Below are positions 1-11,580 of a DNA stretch of 64,000 nucleotides, piece after piece (position 1 is the first letter of the stretch; each line of letters opens with the position of its first letter). This DNA is from Sagittula stellata E-37 (GTDB taxonomy: Bacteria; Pseudomonadota; Alphaproteobacteria; Rhodobacterales; Rhodobacteraceae), in the NCBI RefSeq assembly GCF_039724765.1, contig NZ_CP155729.1, positions 2,861,501 through 2,925,500 on the forward strand, given 5' to 3'. The notes under the pieces were generated by a model. That model worked only from the letters and a program-made list of their open reading frames with translations, made no database searches and was not told the DNA's origin. The translations under genes and the position numbers were made by a program.

Positions 1-131
1 CTGCAGACCGCCACGAACTGAACTGTTGGCAGGCAGCGTATGCCCTCGCGGCGGTCGTTGCCTGACATGCGCAGAAATGTGCGCTCGGCACATATCTTGC
101 CGAATCCTGCAATTGGGATCACAAGACCGGC

Positions 132-2391
<2,260 letters not shown>

Positions 2392-2398
2392 CACCAGC

Positions 2399-2427
2399 GG
2401 GCTGGCGCAACTGACACGTGCCAGCCC
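2399..2427 (+). terminator. Hairpin just downstream of enolase
   Basis: A perfect 8-bp stem, GGGCTGGC at 2399-2406 and GCCAGCCC at 2420-2427, with a 13-base loop, begins 8 bases after the enolase stop codon. There is no T-tract after it, so it is either a weak or Rho-assisted terminator or a 3'-end stabilising hairpin. Confidence 0.4.
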
Positions 2428-2554
2428 TATACGGATGAGACCACGCCTCCGGGCAATACGGCCCCGACGTCCATAGAGCGATCGTGTCCATCCCCCTATC
2501 ATCGAACCCGATTTCCGGCCGCCGCCGGTGATCGGGAAGCGCAGGGTGAACGTT

Positions 2555-3973
2555 ATGTCTTCCGCGGCATACAAGGAACGACTGGAGGAAATCCGCCGTG
2601 CTGAGCACCGGTCGCGGTCCGACACCCTGCTGCGCATCCTGCTCGTCGGCATCGGCGCCACTGCGTACTACATCGCCCGGCCAGACCACCTCGTCATCTT
2701 CTGGTTCCTTGCTCACACCGGTTCCGAACTGACGATCATGGCGCTGCTTGCGCGGCGACACATGCGCACGCCGGTCTTCGATATCGCGATTGTCCTGGCG
2801 GCCTATGCCGCCTCCGGCCTGATCTTCCTCTCGCTCCCGATCTGGATTCTCGCCTCTTCACCCGGCACGGGCATGGACTTCGCCGCCGCAGCAACCCTGA
2901 CAGGCTACACCATCTATCTGCTGCACAGGCGCCAGCGGGATTTCGCGATCATCGCGGTCGATGTATGCCTTCTGCTCACCATATTCGGGGCCGCAGCCGC
3001 CATCGTCCTGCCCATGACCCGCAGCTGGCAGGAGGGTGCGCTTGTCATCGTGGCCGACGCCGCCCTGACGACCTATGTGATCGTCTCGTTATTGACCGAT
3101 GCGCGTCGACAGACGCAATTTCGCGAGGCGCAACAGAAATACGCGAATGCCCAGAAGGCCCGCGCACTGAACCAGTTCGTCGGTGGCGTGGCGCACGACT
3201 TCAACAATCAGCTCACCGTGATCCTCGGCCACCTCGAATTGTTCGAACTCCTCGACACGCCCGAGGATCGCATGGCCGCACTCGACCTCAGCCGAAAGGC
3301 GGCACGCAGGGCGGCTCTGACGGTCCAGCAATTGCTCGCGGCCTCGGGCCGCACCAGGCTCACCCCCATGGCCCTGTCCGTTGGCGGTTTCCTCGACCGG
3401 CTTGAGGACCTGCTAAGCGACCTTCTCGATCCGGGCATGCAGATCACGCTGGCGCCGCCCGCCGAGCCGCTGACCGCCTATGTCGACGCAGACATGCTGG
3501 AAACCTGCCTCGTGCAACTGTGCCTCAACGCGCAGGATGCCTTGCTGGGAAAGGGCGATATCCGGATCTGGGTGGAGACCCAGGACACGCTGCCGGACCC
3601 TGCGCAAAAGACCGAATGCCCGCCTCCCTACACGGTGTTCTTCGTCGAGGACAACGGCCCCGGCGTCCCGCGTGAGGCGCTCGCCATGCTGACGGAGCCG
3701 TTCTACACCACCAAGGCCAAAAGCGAGGCGTCCGGCCTCGGACTGTCCGCCGTGTCCGGTTTCGCGCGCCAATCGGGTGGGCTGATACAGATCAACCGCG
3801 CACCGCTGGGCGGGCTGCGCGTCGCACTCGTCCTCCCCGCCAGTCCGTGGAGCCCGCCGCCCTCGGGCACGGCGGTCCGAAAGGACAAGCCGCAAGCCTC
3901 AACGATCCAAGACGAGCATACCACCCCGGGGTCCGGGCCCCCTATCCGCAAGCCGCTGGCAAAAGTGCACTGA
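2555..3973 (+). CDS. Membrane sensor histidine kinase
   Basis: Sensor kinase of 472 residues. From the chosen ATG, residues about 25-185 hold roughly six hydrophobic segments with no recognisable extracellular domain. A short linker leads to a dimerisation/phosphoacceptor region with VAHDFNNQLT (phospho-His about residue 214). This is the NtrB/PAS-kinase style H-box with two Asn. The ATPase domain follows, with an N-box (CLVQLCLNAQDALL), a G1 box (VEDNGPGV), an F-box (EPFYTTK) and a G2 box (GLGLSAV). The last 45 residues are Pro-rich and low-complexity. An upstream GTG at 2528 is in frame, but AGGG spaced 8 bases before 2555 favours the ATG. No response regulator is adjacent, so this is an orphan kinase. 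The signal is unknown. Confidence 0.82.
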   Translation: MSSAAYKERLEEIRRAEHRSRSDTLLRILLVGIGATAYYIARPDHLVIFWFLAHTGSELTIMALLARRHMRTPVFDIAIVLAAYAASGLIFLSLPIWILASSPGTGMDFAAAATLTGYTIYLLHRRQRDFAIIAVDVCLLLTIFGAAAAIVLPMTRSWQEGALVIVADAALTTYVIVSLLTDARRQTQFREAQQKYANAQKARALNQFVGGVAHDFNNQLTVILGHLELFELLDTPEDRMAALDLSRKAARRAALTVQQLLAASGRTRLTPMALSVGGFLDRLEDLLSDLLDPGMQITLAPPAEPLTAYVDADMLETCLVQLCLNAQDALLGKGDIRIWVETQDTLPDPAQKTECPPPYTVFFVEDNGPGVPREALAMLTEPFYTTKAKSEASGLGLSAVSGFARQSGGLIQINRAPLGGLRVALVLPASPWSPPPSGTAVRKDKPQASTIQDEHTTPGSGPPIRKPLAKVH

Positions 3974-4072
3974 CAACACTGTCGAGCGCCGGTCCGAACG
4001 AGGCCGCCCAATCCATCGACAGCCCCTGGCTGGCCGGACAGCTCCGCGGTTCACTGCACAACGTGCGTGAGA

Positions 4073-4522
4073 TCAGCTCTCCGGCTCCTGGTAGACCCCT
4101 TGCGCCTTCAGCGCGTCCACAACTTCCTTGGGCATGTAGGTCTCGTCGTGTTTGGCAAGGATTTCAGAGGCTTCGAAGGTGCCGTTGACGTAACGCCCGG
4201 TGCCCACCATGCCTTGGTTCTCATCGAAGAGATCGGGCAGCACGCCGGTGAAGACGACCGGCACCGTCGCGCCGCCATCCGTCACCCGGAACCGGATCGT
4301 CTCGCCGACACCCCGTTCCAGCGACCCATCCTCAACCAGCCCGCCGATCCGGAAGACCTCGTTCGGGGACGGCGGCTCCTCCATCACCTGGCTTGGAGAC
4401 CGGAAAAAATTGATACCGTCCTTCATCGCGTAACCGATCAGTCCGGTCGAGACGATCAGCGCGACCACAGCCAGTGCTACAACCTGGATCCGCCGTTTCT
4501 TCTTCAGCGACTTCAGCGCCAT
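4073..4522 (-). CDS. ccmE: Cytochrome c maturation haem chaperone CcmE
   Basis: Periplasmic haem chaperone of the System I cytochrome c maturation pathway: it binds haem covalently and passes it to the CcmFH ligase. The 149-residue protein has a basic N-terminus, one membrane anchor (about 12-31), and an OB-fold domain. The covalent haem ligand is His125 in LAKHDETYMP, with Tyr129 as the usual axial ligand. Length and C-terminal tail fit alphaproteobacterial CcmE. It lies 222 bases downstream of argC on the same strand, with a repeat element between them. The rest of the ccm genes are not in the window. Confidence 0.95.
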   Translation of the reverse strand: MALKSLKKKRRIQVVALAVVALIVSTGLIGYAMKDGINFFRSPSQVMEEPPSPNEVFRIGGLVEDGSLERGVGETIRFRVTDGGATVPVVFTGVLPDLFDENQGMVGTGRYVNGTFEASEILAKHDETYMPKEVVDALKAQGVYQEPES

Positions 4523-4631
4523 GTCTGTCCTCCCAAAGATCGGTGCATCGCTATATATGCGATTCCCCGCAGCGCGGGGAGGCCTGTGGCGATTTGCCCG
4601 TCCCGATCGCCCCCAGATACGGCCGCCGGCC

Positions 4632-4701
4632 CTTCATCTTGGCCCAAATACCCCGGGGTTCGGGGCAGCGCCCCGACGTGGGTCCGGGGGCCTGCCCCCG
4701 G
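4632..4701. repeat. Dispersed intergenic repeat, copy A
   Basis: The stretch starts with CTTCATCTTGG, then AAATACC and a C/G-rich block that forms two stems: CGGGGC/GCCCCG (4661-4675) and CCGGGGGC/GCCCCCGG (4684-4701). The same order of motifs recurs near 35.57 kb and 55.70 kb. It sits between argC and ccmE and could act as a folded attenuator or processing site in that transcript. Confidence 0.65.
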
Positions 4702-4744
4702 CAGAAAGAGCGCGCGCAGGCGCGCTCAATCCGGAAAACCCCGC

Positions 4745-5773
4745 CTACGGAAAGCAGGGCGCCAGCATGAGGCCTGCGGTTTCCTCGACACCCAACATCA
4801 GGTTGGCGTTCTGAAGGGCCTGCCCGGACGACCCCTTGCACAGGTTGTCGAGCGCCGCGACCACGATGGTCCGTCCCGGCAGCCGGTCCGCCACCACGCC
4901 TATGTGGACGAAGTTCGATCCCCGGACGTGGTGCGTGGAAGGCGTCTCGCCAAAGGGCAGCACCTCCACGAACGGCTCGTTGGCGTAAGCGGCTTCAAGC
5001 GCCATGTTGATCGCCTCCGCCTCGCCCTTCACGTAGCCGGTGGCAAGGATGCCGCGGTTGAACGGCCCGAGGTGCGGTGTGAACTGGATCTTCACCTCGC
5101 GCCCGGCAAGCTTGGAAAACTCCTGGTCGAATTCGCCGAGATGCCGGTGGGTGCTGCCGACCGCATAGGCGTTCGTCCCTTCCGAGAGTTCCGCGTGCAG
5201 CAGGTTCTCTTTCAAAGACCTACCCGCGCCGGATACGCCGCACTGCAGATCGAGGATGATGTCGTCAAGGTCGATCACACCGGCGGTGATCAGCGGCCGC
5301 AGGATGTACTGACCGGTCGCCGCGTTGCACCCGGTGCCCGCCACCAGCCGCGCTCCGGCGATCTCGTCGCGGTAGAACTCGGTCAGACCGTAGACCGCTT
5401 CTTTCTGCATGTCGACGGCGGCATGATCGTTGCCGTACCATGTCTTGTAGGCGGCCGGATCCCGCAGACGGAAGTCGGCCGACAGGTCGACGATCTTCAA
5501 GCTCTTGGGCAGTTTCGAGATAACCTCCTGGCTTGTCTTGTGCGGCAGAGCGCAGAAACACAGGTCAATCTCGGAAAAGTCGATCTGCTCCCACGTCACC
5601 AGCGTCGGCAGGTCGAGTTGGCGCAGGTGCGGAAAGACCTGTGCCATGCTCTGGCCGGCCTTGGAATTGGCGGCCAGCGCCTTGATCTCGAACGACGGGT
5701 GGGTGGCAATCAGCCGGATGAGTTCCGCGCCGGTGTATCCGGACGCGCCGATGATGGCGATGGACTGGGTCAT
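4745..5773 (-). CDS. argC: N-acetyl-gamma-glutamyl-phosphate reductase
   Basis: Third step of arginine biosynthesis: NADPH-dependent reduction of N-acetylglutamyl phosphate to the semialdehyde, in the cytoplasm. The 342-residue protein opens with a Rossmann motif ([10 protein letters not shown], about 9-18) and has the catalytic Cys149 in AGTGCNAATG, as in type 1 ArgC. The conserved HRH of the substrate site is seen as [10 protein letters not shown] good ribosome site (AAAGGTG) precedes the ATG. It is followed on the same strand by ccmE. The upstream neighbour is divergent. Confidence 0.96.
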   Translation of the reverse strand: MTQSIAIIGASGYTGAELIRLIATHPSFEIKALAANSKAGQSMAQVFPHLRQLDLPTLVTWEQIDFSEIDLCFCALPHKTSQEVISKLPKSLKIVDLSADFRLRDPAAYKTWYGNDHAAVDMQKEAVYGLTEFYRDEIAGARLVAGTGCNAATGQYILRPLITAGVIDLDDIILDLQCGVSGAGRSLKENLLHAELSEGTNAYAVGSTHRHLGEFDQEFSKLAGREVKIQFTPHLGPFNRGILATGYVKGEAEAINMALEAAYANEPFVEVLPFGETPSTHHVRGSNFVHIGVVADRLPGRTIVVAALDNLCKGSSGQALQNANLMLGVEETAGLMLAPCFP

Positions 5774-6094
5774 GAGACACCTTTCATGAAAACGAAGGAT
5801 GGGCTGCAGGTGCCGCGCCCCGGCGCGGCATGAACGTCATCGTCGCAAATCGTTGCGGGTCCCGATCATGCAGTATCTCCTTTGGGATTTGCATTACCGC
5901 CAAAATGCCTCTCTCGCAACTGCCTAGCGCGCACGGCCCATGCGAGATCCGTAAAAGCACGGCCGCGCATTCCCGGAGCCATCCCGACCCTGCCGCGTGC
6001 CCCACCACCGCTCGGCCACGGCACCAAGAAAAAAACACCGCAGACCAGTGACCTACGCTTGATCCGGGCCCAAGCTCGCGGCACTCTCTGCGCC
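5774..6094. other. Divergent intergenic region, no gene seen
   Basis: This 321-base gap lies between divergent argC and the DUF3592 gene and must hold both promoters. I see open frames here, but none has a ribosome site plus family resemblance. No clear inverted repeat or ARG-box-like sequence was recognised. Confidence 0.5.
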
Positions 6095-6838
6095 ATGCCA
6101 GCCGAACCGTCACTTTCCAGACCGGTCTCCTTCTCCCGCCTCTTTCACCGGATGGGCGGCTGGATTGCCTATATTCCGCTGGTCGTGACGCTGATCCTGA
6201 CATTGGTCAGCCACTTCACGCTCCGGACGGCTGAGCGTTTCGATGCCGAAGGGATAGAGACAGTGGGCACCGTGCTTGGCCGCGACATCCGTGTGTCCCA
6301 CGACAGCGACGGCGACGAAACGCGGTCCTACTTCGTGAAGGTCCGGTTCACACCGGACGGCAGCGCACCACTCACGGTCGAACAGAACACTGACGCGGCA
6401 ACCCATGACCGGAGTGCCATCGGCACCCCGGTAACCCTGTGGTATCTCGCGTCGGAGCCGGACACGATCGAGTTGTCGCGCGGCGAGACCCGGACCGCAT
6501 CGGCCGTGACGCAGGGCATCGCACTGGTCTTTGGGACAATCTTTCTTGCTGCGCTTTGGGTTCCCGCCCGTCGCGCCATCGCCGCCCTGCGCGCCCGCCG
6601 CTACGGCGCGCGTGAAAGGGCCGTGGTGACCGAGCATCTGCGCACCCACATCACCGTGAACTCCCGCCGTCTCTACCGCCTGGCCTGGCGCGATGAACGT
6701 GGCCGGGAAGGCAAGAGCCTGCCCTACCGCCGGGACATTCTCCGCGCCTTTCCCGAAGGCAGCCGGATCTCCATCTACCAGGGCCTGACGAAAGCATGGT
6801 GGGAAGGAGACGTCGGCCCGAGGGATCCCCGGACCTGA
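6095..6838 (+). CDS. DUF3592-like membrane protein
   Basis: A 247-residue protein with a hydrophobic helix near residues 20-40, an extracytoplasmic beta-rich segment, and a second helix near 130-155, followed by a basic cytoplasmic tail. The middle segment has the DUF3592 layout: 'TVGTVLGRD', a Tyr-Phe-Val-Lys-Val-Arg-Phe strand, and 'IGTPVTLWYLASEPD', which matches the family's 'vGdpVtvyYdPxdP'. Function is unknown for the family. The ATG at 6095 was chosen because it starts just before the first helix; a longer frame upstream adds only low-complexity residues. It stands alone between argC and the BLUF gene. Confidence 0.7.
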   Translation: MPAEPSLSRPVSFSRLFHRMGGWIAYIPLVVTLILTLVSHFTLRTAERFDAEGIETVGTVLGRDIRVSHDSDGDETRSYFVKVRFTPDGSAPLTVEQNTDAATHDRSAIGTPVTLWYLASEPDTIELSRGETRTASAVTQGIALVFGTIFLAALWVPARRAIAALRARRYGARERAVVTEHLRTHITVNSRRLYRLAWRDERGREGKSLPYRRDILRAFPEGSRISIYQGLTKAWWEGDVGPRDPRT

Positions 6839-7059
6839 GCCGCCGAACCGCCAGGAACCTTGGGTCGGGACAGACGATACATCGCGATCAAGCGGCCCGT
6901 TAAGATTTGACTGAAATACTCACGGACAAGGCGTCCTTCGCAGGATGGCTATGTCCTCTGCTTCGAAGCCGCCCGCATCGCGGGCATCGCCCCGGACAGC
7001 GGCATGACCTCCTCCGGCGTCGGACAGCCGTAAGGCACAGTGCAGAAAGGAGGGGGAAG

Positions 7060-7656
7060 ATGAACGCATTTACAGGCATCGTACGGCCCGTCCGCGCTGC
7101 CACGGGTCAGGGCTACTGCGGGATGGCGGTCGTCGATTTCGACCACCTGTCCGGCAGCACCGCTTCCGCATCGCCCGGGAAAGGGGTGAACTCGGCGTCT
7201 CTGGTCCGGGCGATCTGCATCAGCCATACACGCACACGGCTGAGCGACAGCGCGCTGGACCACCTGATGGTCGAGACTGCGAAGTCCAATCTCGCCAGAC
7301 GCCTGAGCGGACTGCTGTTATACAAGTCGCGCAACTTCTTCGAAGTGCTGGAAGGGCCTCGGGACATCCTCGATCCCACCCTGCACCGGATTTATCGGGA
7401 CCCGCGGCACTACAAGATGAAGGTCATGCACTATGGACCGGCCAAGTTGCGGCGCTTCGACGGCTGGTCCATGGGGTTCCGGCGGCTCGACGGCACGATA
7501 TCGAACCTGCCCTGCTATTTCAGCCTGACGCGCCGCGCGCTCGAAGCGCGTTTTCCGCGCGGCGCCACGAAGGAGATCATGTTCTACCTTCGCGGCTATC
7601 TGAACCTGAGGTTTCCGCCCCCGCCGACTGCCGGGCCGCCGTTATCCGACGCATGA
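7060..7656 (+). CDS. BLUF-fold protein with altered photoactive site
   Basis: The 198-residue protein has an extra N-terminal arm of about 45 residues, then a BLUF domain (about 47-145) and a short Pro-rich tail. It aligns without gaps to AppA-type BLUF from the first strand to FF.LEG: SGLLLY, NFFEVLEG, DPRHY and RRFDGWSMGF are all recognisable. In BLUF photoreceptors a Tyr, an Asn and a Gln around the flavin drive the photocycle. Here Asn is kept (Asn77), the Tyr position is Cys53 and the Gln position is Glu95; the Trp136/Met138 pair is present. So the fold and possibly flavin binding are kept, while normal photochemistry is doubtful. A strong ribosome site (AGGAGG) precedes the ATG. No EAL, GGDEF or cyclase output domain is attached. 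Confidence 0.85.
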   Translation: MNAFTGIVRPVRAATGQGYCGMAVVDFDHLSGSTASASPGKGVNSASLVRAICISHTRTRLSDSALDHLMVETAKSNLARRLSGLLLYKSRNFFEVLEGPRDILDPTLHRIYRDPRHYKMKVMHYGPAKLRRFDGWSMGFRRLDGTISNLPCYFSLTRRALEARFPRGATKEIMFYLRGYLNLRFPPPPTAGPPLSDA

Positions 7657-7678
7657 ACCGCGATCAGGGTGCCCCAGG

Positions 7679-8491
7679 TCAGACCTTTTCGAAGGTGATC
7701 TGGCGCTTCATGAACTGGGTTGCATGGCGCGAGACACGCGCCGGATCGCCCGTCGTCAGGAACCGGCTGGTCGTGCCACGGCCCAACATGTCCGGATGCC
7801 GATCGAGGTAGTCGGCCAGAGAATCCGGCACCAGGGTCGCCTGGCTGTAAACATGCACGTCCGGACCCAGTGCATCCTGAAATATGTCCTGCATAAGCGG
7901 GTAATGCGTACAGCCCAGGATGGCCGCCTCGGGTGTCGGCATCTTGCGCTTCAGGGCGTCCACGTGGCTGCGAACCAGCGCCTCGGCGAGGATCATGTCG
8001 CCTTCCTCGATCGCGTCGACCAGACCGCCGCAGGCCTGTGCCTCCACGTCGACACCGATTGCCCGGAAAGCCAGTTCGCGCTGGAACGCGCGGCTGCGCA
8101 CGGTTGCGGGCGTGGCAAAAAGGGCGACGTGCTGGATGCCCACCTCGCGCGGAGGAGAGTTGTCGCCCCACTGGCGCGCGGTCAGCGCTTCGATCAGCGG
8201 CACGAAGACCCCCAAAACGCGCTTGTCGCGCGGGACCCAGGATTCCTGCATCCGGCGGAGCGCCGCCGCGCTGGCGGTGTTGCAGGCAAGAACGACCAGA
8301 TCACAGCCTTCGTCCCACAACCGGGATACGGCCTGCGTGGTCAGATCGTAGATGTCGTTGGCGTCGCGCACACCGTAGGGCGCGTGGGCGCTGTCGGCAA
8401 AATAGACGAACGGAACGTCCGGCAGCCGTTTCACAACCCGATCCAATACGGTCAGGCCACCAAGGCCCGAATCGAATACACCTACCGCCAT
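7679..8491 (-). CDS. murI: Glutamate racemase
   Basis: Makes D-glutamate for peptidoglycan from L-glutamate by a two-base, cofactor-free mechanism in the cytoplasm. The 270-residue protein shows the N-terminal VFDSGLGGL motif (Asp7, Ser8), the first catalytic Cys70 in ACNTAS, and the second catalytic Cys194 in GCTHYP. Length is normal. It lies 24 bases downstream of an acyltransferase gene on the same strand, so the two are probably co-transcribed. The final coding bases lie only 22 bases from the convergent BLUF gene. Confidence 0.96.
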   Translation of the reverse strand: MAVGVFDSGLGGLTVLDRVVKRLPDVPFVYFADSAHAPYGVRDANDIYDLTTQAVSRLWDEGCDLVVLACNTASAAALRRMQESWVPRDKRVLGVFVPLIEALTARQWGDNSPPREVGIQHVALFATPATVRSRAFQRELAFRAIGVDVEAQACGGLVDAIEEGDMILAEALVRSHVDALKRKMPTPEAAILGCTHYPLMQDIFQDALGPDVHVYSQATLVPDSLADYLDRHPDMLGRGTTSRFLTTGDPARVSRHATQFMKRQITFEKV

Positions 8492-8515
8492 GTCCTGCCC
8501 CGTGTGCCTGTCACT

Positions 8516-9406
8516 TCACTGCCGCCGCATCTTGTGCTTTTGCTCGAATTCGAATCCGTATTCGAGGGATTTCAGCGGTGTCGGCGACAACTGATAGGTG
8601 CTTTGCCGCAGGAAATCCATCATCGCGCGCGCGTCTCTGGCACGCAGGGCAATCTCGTGCGCGGGGATTGGCTGACCGATGGCGACTCGCACGGGCGTGT
8701 CCACCCGTTTCCGGAATTCCTTGATCAGCAGCCCCATGCGCAGGGTCGTGTGCAGGTGCGAGGCAAGCTGGAACAGGCGCGATGTATGCCCGTCGAAGTA
8801 AATCGGTACGACCGTCGCGCCGGACTTGGCAATCATCTTTGCGGTGAAGGTACGCCAGCCCGGGTCCATCGGTTGTCCGAACGGGCGTTCCGCCGTGGCC
8901 ACCGTGCCACCCGGGAAGATACCGATGCAGCCCCCGCTGTCGAGGTAACGCAGACACTCCCGCCGGGTGTCGAGGTTCATTTGCACGGATTCCCTGGTCT
9001 CGTCGAAGGAGATCGGCAGCACGACGCGGTTCAGTTCCGCCGCCTTGCGGAAAACCCCGTTGGCGAGGATGCGGAAGTCGCCCCGCGCCACCGACAATAT
9101 GTGCCCCAGCATGAGACCATCGAGGATCCCGTACGGATGGTTGGCGGTGACCACGAGCGGCCCGTGCTTGGGGAGGTTGTCGAGCGATCCGCCGATGACC
9201 TCCAGCCCGAGGCCATAGCGCGTCACCATGACCTCCCAGAAGTCGCGGCCCTGCCCCACCTCCGTTTCGTAGCCGGCAGCCCGGCGGATCAGCCCAAGAC
9301 GCCCGGTGGCGTTCTCCATAAGGCGGATCATCGCGCGGCCGCTCCGGGTCCTGGCCGAGTAGGAATAGGAAATGTCGCGCGTCACGTCTCTGCAGCTGGC
9401 GGGCAT
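8516..9406 (-). CDS. Lysophospholipid acyltransferase-family protein (hemolysin-like)
   Basis: A 296-residue protein of the PlsC-like acyltransferase superfamily, expected to transfer an acyl group to a lysolipid or ornithine-type acceptor at the inner membrane. The catalytic block is NHPYGILDG (His90, Asp96), with the His-x5-Asp spacing of the hemolysin-type branch rather than the His-x4-Asp of classic PlsC. The second motif, FPGG, is near residues 164-167, and a third block, VVPIYFDG, follows. A strong GGGGAGGAG ribosome site precedes the ATG. It is upstream of murI with a short gap. The acyl acceptor cannot be told from the sequence. Confidence 0.85.
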   Translation of the reverse strand: MPASCRDVTRDISYSYSARTRSGRAMIRLMENATGRLGLIRRAAGYETEVGQGRDFWEVMVTRYGLGLEVIGGSLDNLPKHGPLVVTANHPYGILDGLMLGHILSVARGDFRILANGVFRKAAELNRVVLPISFDETRESVQMNLDTRRECLRYLDSGGCIGIFPGGTVATAERPFGQPMDPGWRTFTAKMIAKSGATVVPIYFDGHTSRLFQLASHLHTTLRMGLLIKEFRKRVDTPVRVAIGQPIPAHEIALRARDARAMMDFLRQSTYQLSPTPLKSLEYGFEFEQKHKMRRQ

Positions 9407-9516
9407 GGCTCCTCCCCGTGCTCCCGATGCCGCAGCCTTTACTGCGGTTCGCGCGTTCTGGCCAGAAAATGTAACGCCCTTTTGGCGCTTTGATGACGCT
9501 GCCCCGGCGCGCGCGC

Positions 9517-11433
9517 CTACCTTTGCGGCAACAGGACTCCGTCGAAGAAGGCCGCCAGCTCTGCCGTAGCGTCCAGCGGCAGGACATGGGCGATGTACTG
9601 GTCGGGCCGAACGACGACCATGCAGCCCTTTTCCCGATCGATGCCGCGCAAGTCGTAGATGTCGCCCATCCCCTTGTGATCGAGGCAGAAAACCTTCTCA
9701 TTATCCTGCAGTCCCAACGGCCCTTTGATCGGCTTCAAGAGCGGCGGCATGTCCTCCATCGCCACAGCTTCGAAGGTTTGCCGGAACACGGCGCGCAGGT
9801 CGATGATCGCATCCGGATCTTCATCCGGCCGCGTGTATCGCACCACAGGCGAGGCTGGATCCGACTCCAGCCACTCCGCCAGCCGATGGATCGCGGAGCC
9901 GGGTGCAGAAGTGTCCGCTTGCCCACCGAAGGCATAGATGCGCCAGCGTCCATCCGCCTCCGCGACATGGCCGAGTTGCATCTGCATCGCGTCGGCCACA
10001 CGCACCACCGGCGCGGAATGAAACCGGCGCCCGATCTCTTGTCCGATGGCGAGGTGTTGGTGGCTCTGTTTCGCGGTCAGGCGCGACGCGTCGTATTTCA
10101 CCGCAAGGCCGCCTGTGAACATCAGGTTCTCGATGAACTGCTTCTGGAAACGCGGCATGCCCGACCCGTCGAGTTCCGATTGGCCCGGCGGGGCGGACAT
10201 GATCCGCGCCCACTGGTGGTCGGTGTCGATCAGGCGCTTCGCCTCGACCCAGCGTTCGGCGGAATAGGTCCGCAGCAGGCTGGCGTCGGCACGGCCCGTC
10301 AGAACGTGCGCCATCTTCCAGCCGAGGTTGAAGGTATCCTGCATCGACACATTCATCCCCTGCCCGGCTTTGGGACTATGCGTGTGGCAGGCGTCCCCGG
10401 CGGTGAACACACGGGGATTGCGTGCGTCGTCCTGGCCCACGTCGTCGAACCGGTCGGTCAGACGGTGCCCGATCTCGTAGATCGACCACCAGACCACCTG
10501 TTTCACGTCGATGGTATAGGGCGCCATGATGCGGTTCGCGGCGGCAATCATGTCATCGGCCGAGAACTTGCGACTGGACACACGCTCATCCGGGTTCAGC
10601 TTGTCCAGTTCGACGTACATGCGAAACAGGTAGCCGCCTTCGCGCGGCAGGATCAGGATGTTGCCCTCGGACTGAGAGGCGACGAGGCATTTCTGCCGGA
10701 CATCGGGGAAGTCGGTGTTGGCGAGGATATCCATCACCCCCCAGGCCTGATGCGCCGCGTCGCCGTGCAACTGCCCGCCAATCGCCTTGCGCACATTGGA
10801 CCGCGCGCCGTCGCAGCCGACCACGTAGTTGGCGCGGATCGTCACCGTCTCGCCGGGATTGACGCCGGTGTTCTCAAGCGTGACCGTGACCGGATGGTCC
10901 TCGGTCGCGGGATCGACGACGACATTCACGACCGACCAGCCATAGTCCGGTTCCAGCCGTGACGGCGCATTGCGCATCACGTCGAGAAAAAGCTCGTGGA
11001 TGCGCGCCTGGTTGATTAGCGTGTGCGGCATCTCGGAGCTGTCCTCCGGCACGTCCTGCACCCGGCCGATCCGGCGGATGTGCGCAGGGTTCGCGGGGTC
11101 CGGCGACCAGAAGGCCGTCTGGTTTACCCAGTGGCTTTCGCGCTTCACTTTCTCGCCGAAACCGAAGGCCTGGAACATCTCCATCGTGCGGGTGTTGACG
11201 CCATCCGCCTGCCCTTTTTCGATCGGCCCCGGTTTGCGCTCGACGATCATCACGTCGATTTCCGGAAACCGCGAAAGCTGCGCCGCAAGGCAAAGGCCCG
11301 CTGGACCGCAGCCAGCGATCAGTACGTCGACCTCGCTGGGCAGCGGCGCATGTGGCCCACGGTCCCGCCGATTGGGCGCGGCGTTGCGGATGTCCGGATC
11401 TCCGCCGCGAAAACCGTCGAGGTAAAATTGCAT
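9517..11433 (-). CDS. FAD-dependent aromatic monooxygenase (phenol / 3-hydroxybenzoate hydroxylase type)
   Basis: A 638-residue flavoprotein hydroxylase. It has an N-terminal dinucleotide-binding motif (AGCGPAGL), a second FAD motif with GDACHTHSPKAGQG, and a C-terminal thioredoxin-like domain typical of the phenol 2-monooxygenase / 3-hydroxybenzoate 4-monooxygenase (MobA) branch. The opening MQFYLDGFRGGDP is characteristic of MobA-like proteins. It should hydroxylate a phenolic ring with NAD(P)H and O2. The ATG at 11433 was chosen because GAGGAGGA lies just upstream; a longer frame would run into the divergent regulator's promoter. It is divergent from a MarR-family gene that probably controls it. 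Exact substrate is unproven. Confidence 0.85.
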   Translation of the reverse strand: MQFYLDGFRGGDPDIRNAAPNRRDRGPHAPLPSEVDVLIAGCGPAGLCLAAQLSRFPEIDVMIVERKPGPIEKGQADGVNTRTMEMFQAFGFGEKVKRESHWVNQTAFWSPDPANPAHIRRIGRVQDVPEDSSEMPHTLINQARIHELFLDVMRNAPSRLEPDYGWSVVNVVVDPATEDHPVTVTLENTGVNPGETVTIRANYVVGCDGARSNVRKAIGGQLHGDAAHQAWGVMDILANTDFPDVRQKCLVASQSEGNILILPREGGYLFRMYVELDKLNPDERVSSRKFSADDMIAAANRIMAPYTIDVKQVVWWSIYEIGHRLTDRFDDVGQDDARNPRVFTAGDACHTHSPKAGQGMNVSMQDTFNLGWKMAHVLTGRADASLLRTYSAERWVEAKRLIDTDHQWARIMSAPPGQSELDGSGMPRFQKQFIENLMFTGGLAVKYDASRLTAKQSHQHLAIGQEIGRRFHSAPVVRVADAMQMQLGHVAEADGRWRIYAFGGQADTSAPGSAIHRLAEWLESDPASPVVRYTRPDEDPDAIIDLRAVFRQTFEAVAMEDMPPLLKPIKGPLGLQDNEKVFCLDHKGMGDIYDLRGIDREKGCMVVVRPDQYIAHVLPLDATAELAAFFDGVLLPQR

Positions 11434-11473
11434 GGGGGCTCCTCCTCGTGTCGCGCACCGTGCCGGCGCGAAT

Positions 11474-11491
11474 TGATATCTACACATATCA
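11474..11491. promoter_or_regulatory. Candidate MarR operator
   Basis: A perfect inverted repeat, TGATAT at 11474-11479 and ATATCA at 11486-11491, with a 6-base spacer, lies between the monooxygenase and the MarR gene. The 18-base span fits a dimeric winged-helix regulator. A second, shorter inverted repeat, CAATA/TATTG, is at 11527-11539. Confidence 0.5.
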
Positions 11492-11580
11492 TTTTTCGGC
11501 AGAAAGGTAAGTATACAAATCAAATTCAATAACATATTGTGATTAATGACTTTAGTTACAGCCGAAGAAGGAACCGCCAG

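Noticed and set aside
1..131. Search for a gene at the left edge
   Set aside because: A frame starting at 26 runs across the permease in another phase. It has no family resemblance, and no upstream gene end is recognisable.
4067..5833. Open frame of 588 codons antisense to ccmE and argC
   Set aside because: Same mirror-frame effect; both antisense genes have complete, recognisable products.
7724..10962. Two consecutive long open frames (589 and 490 codons) antisense to murI, the acyltransferase and the monooxygenase
   Set aside because: They mirror codon bias of well-supported genes and lack family resemblance.
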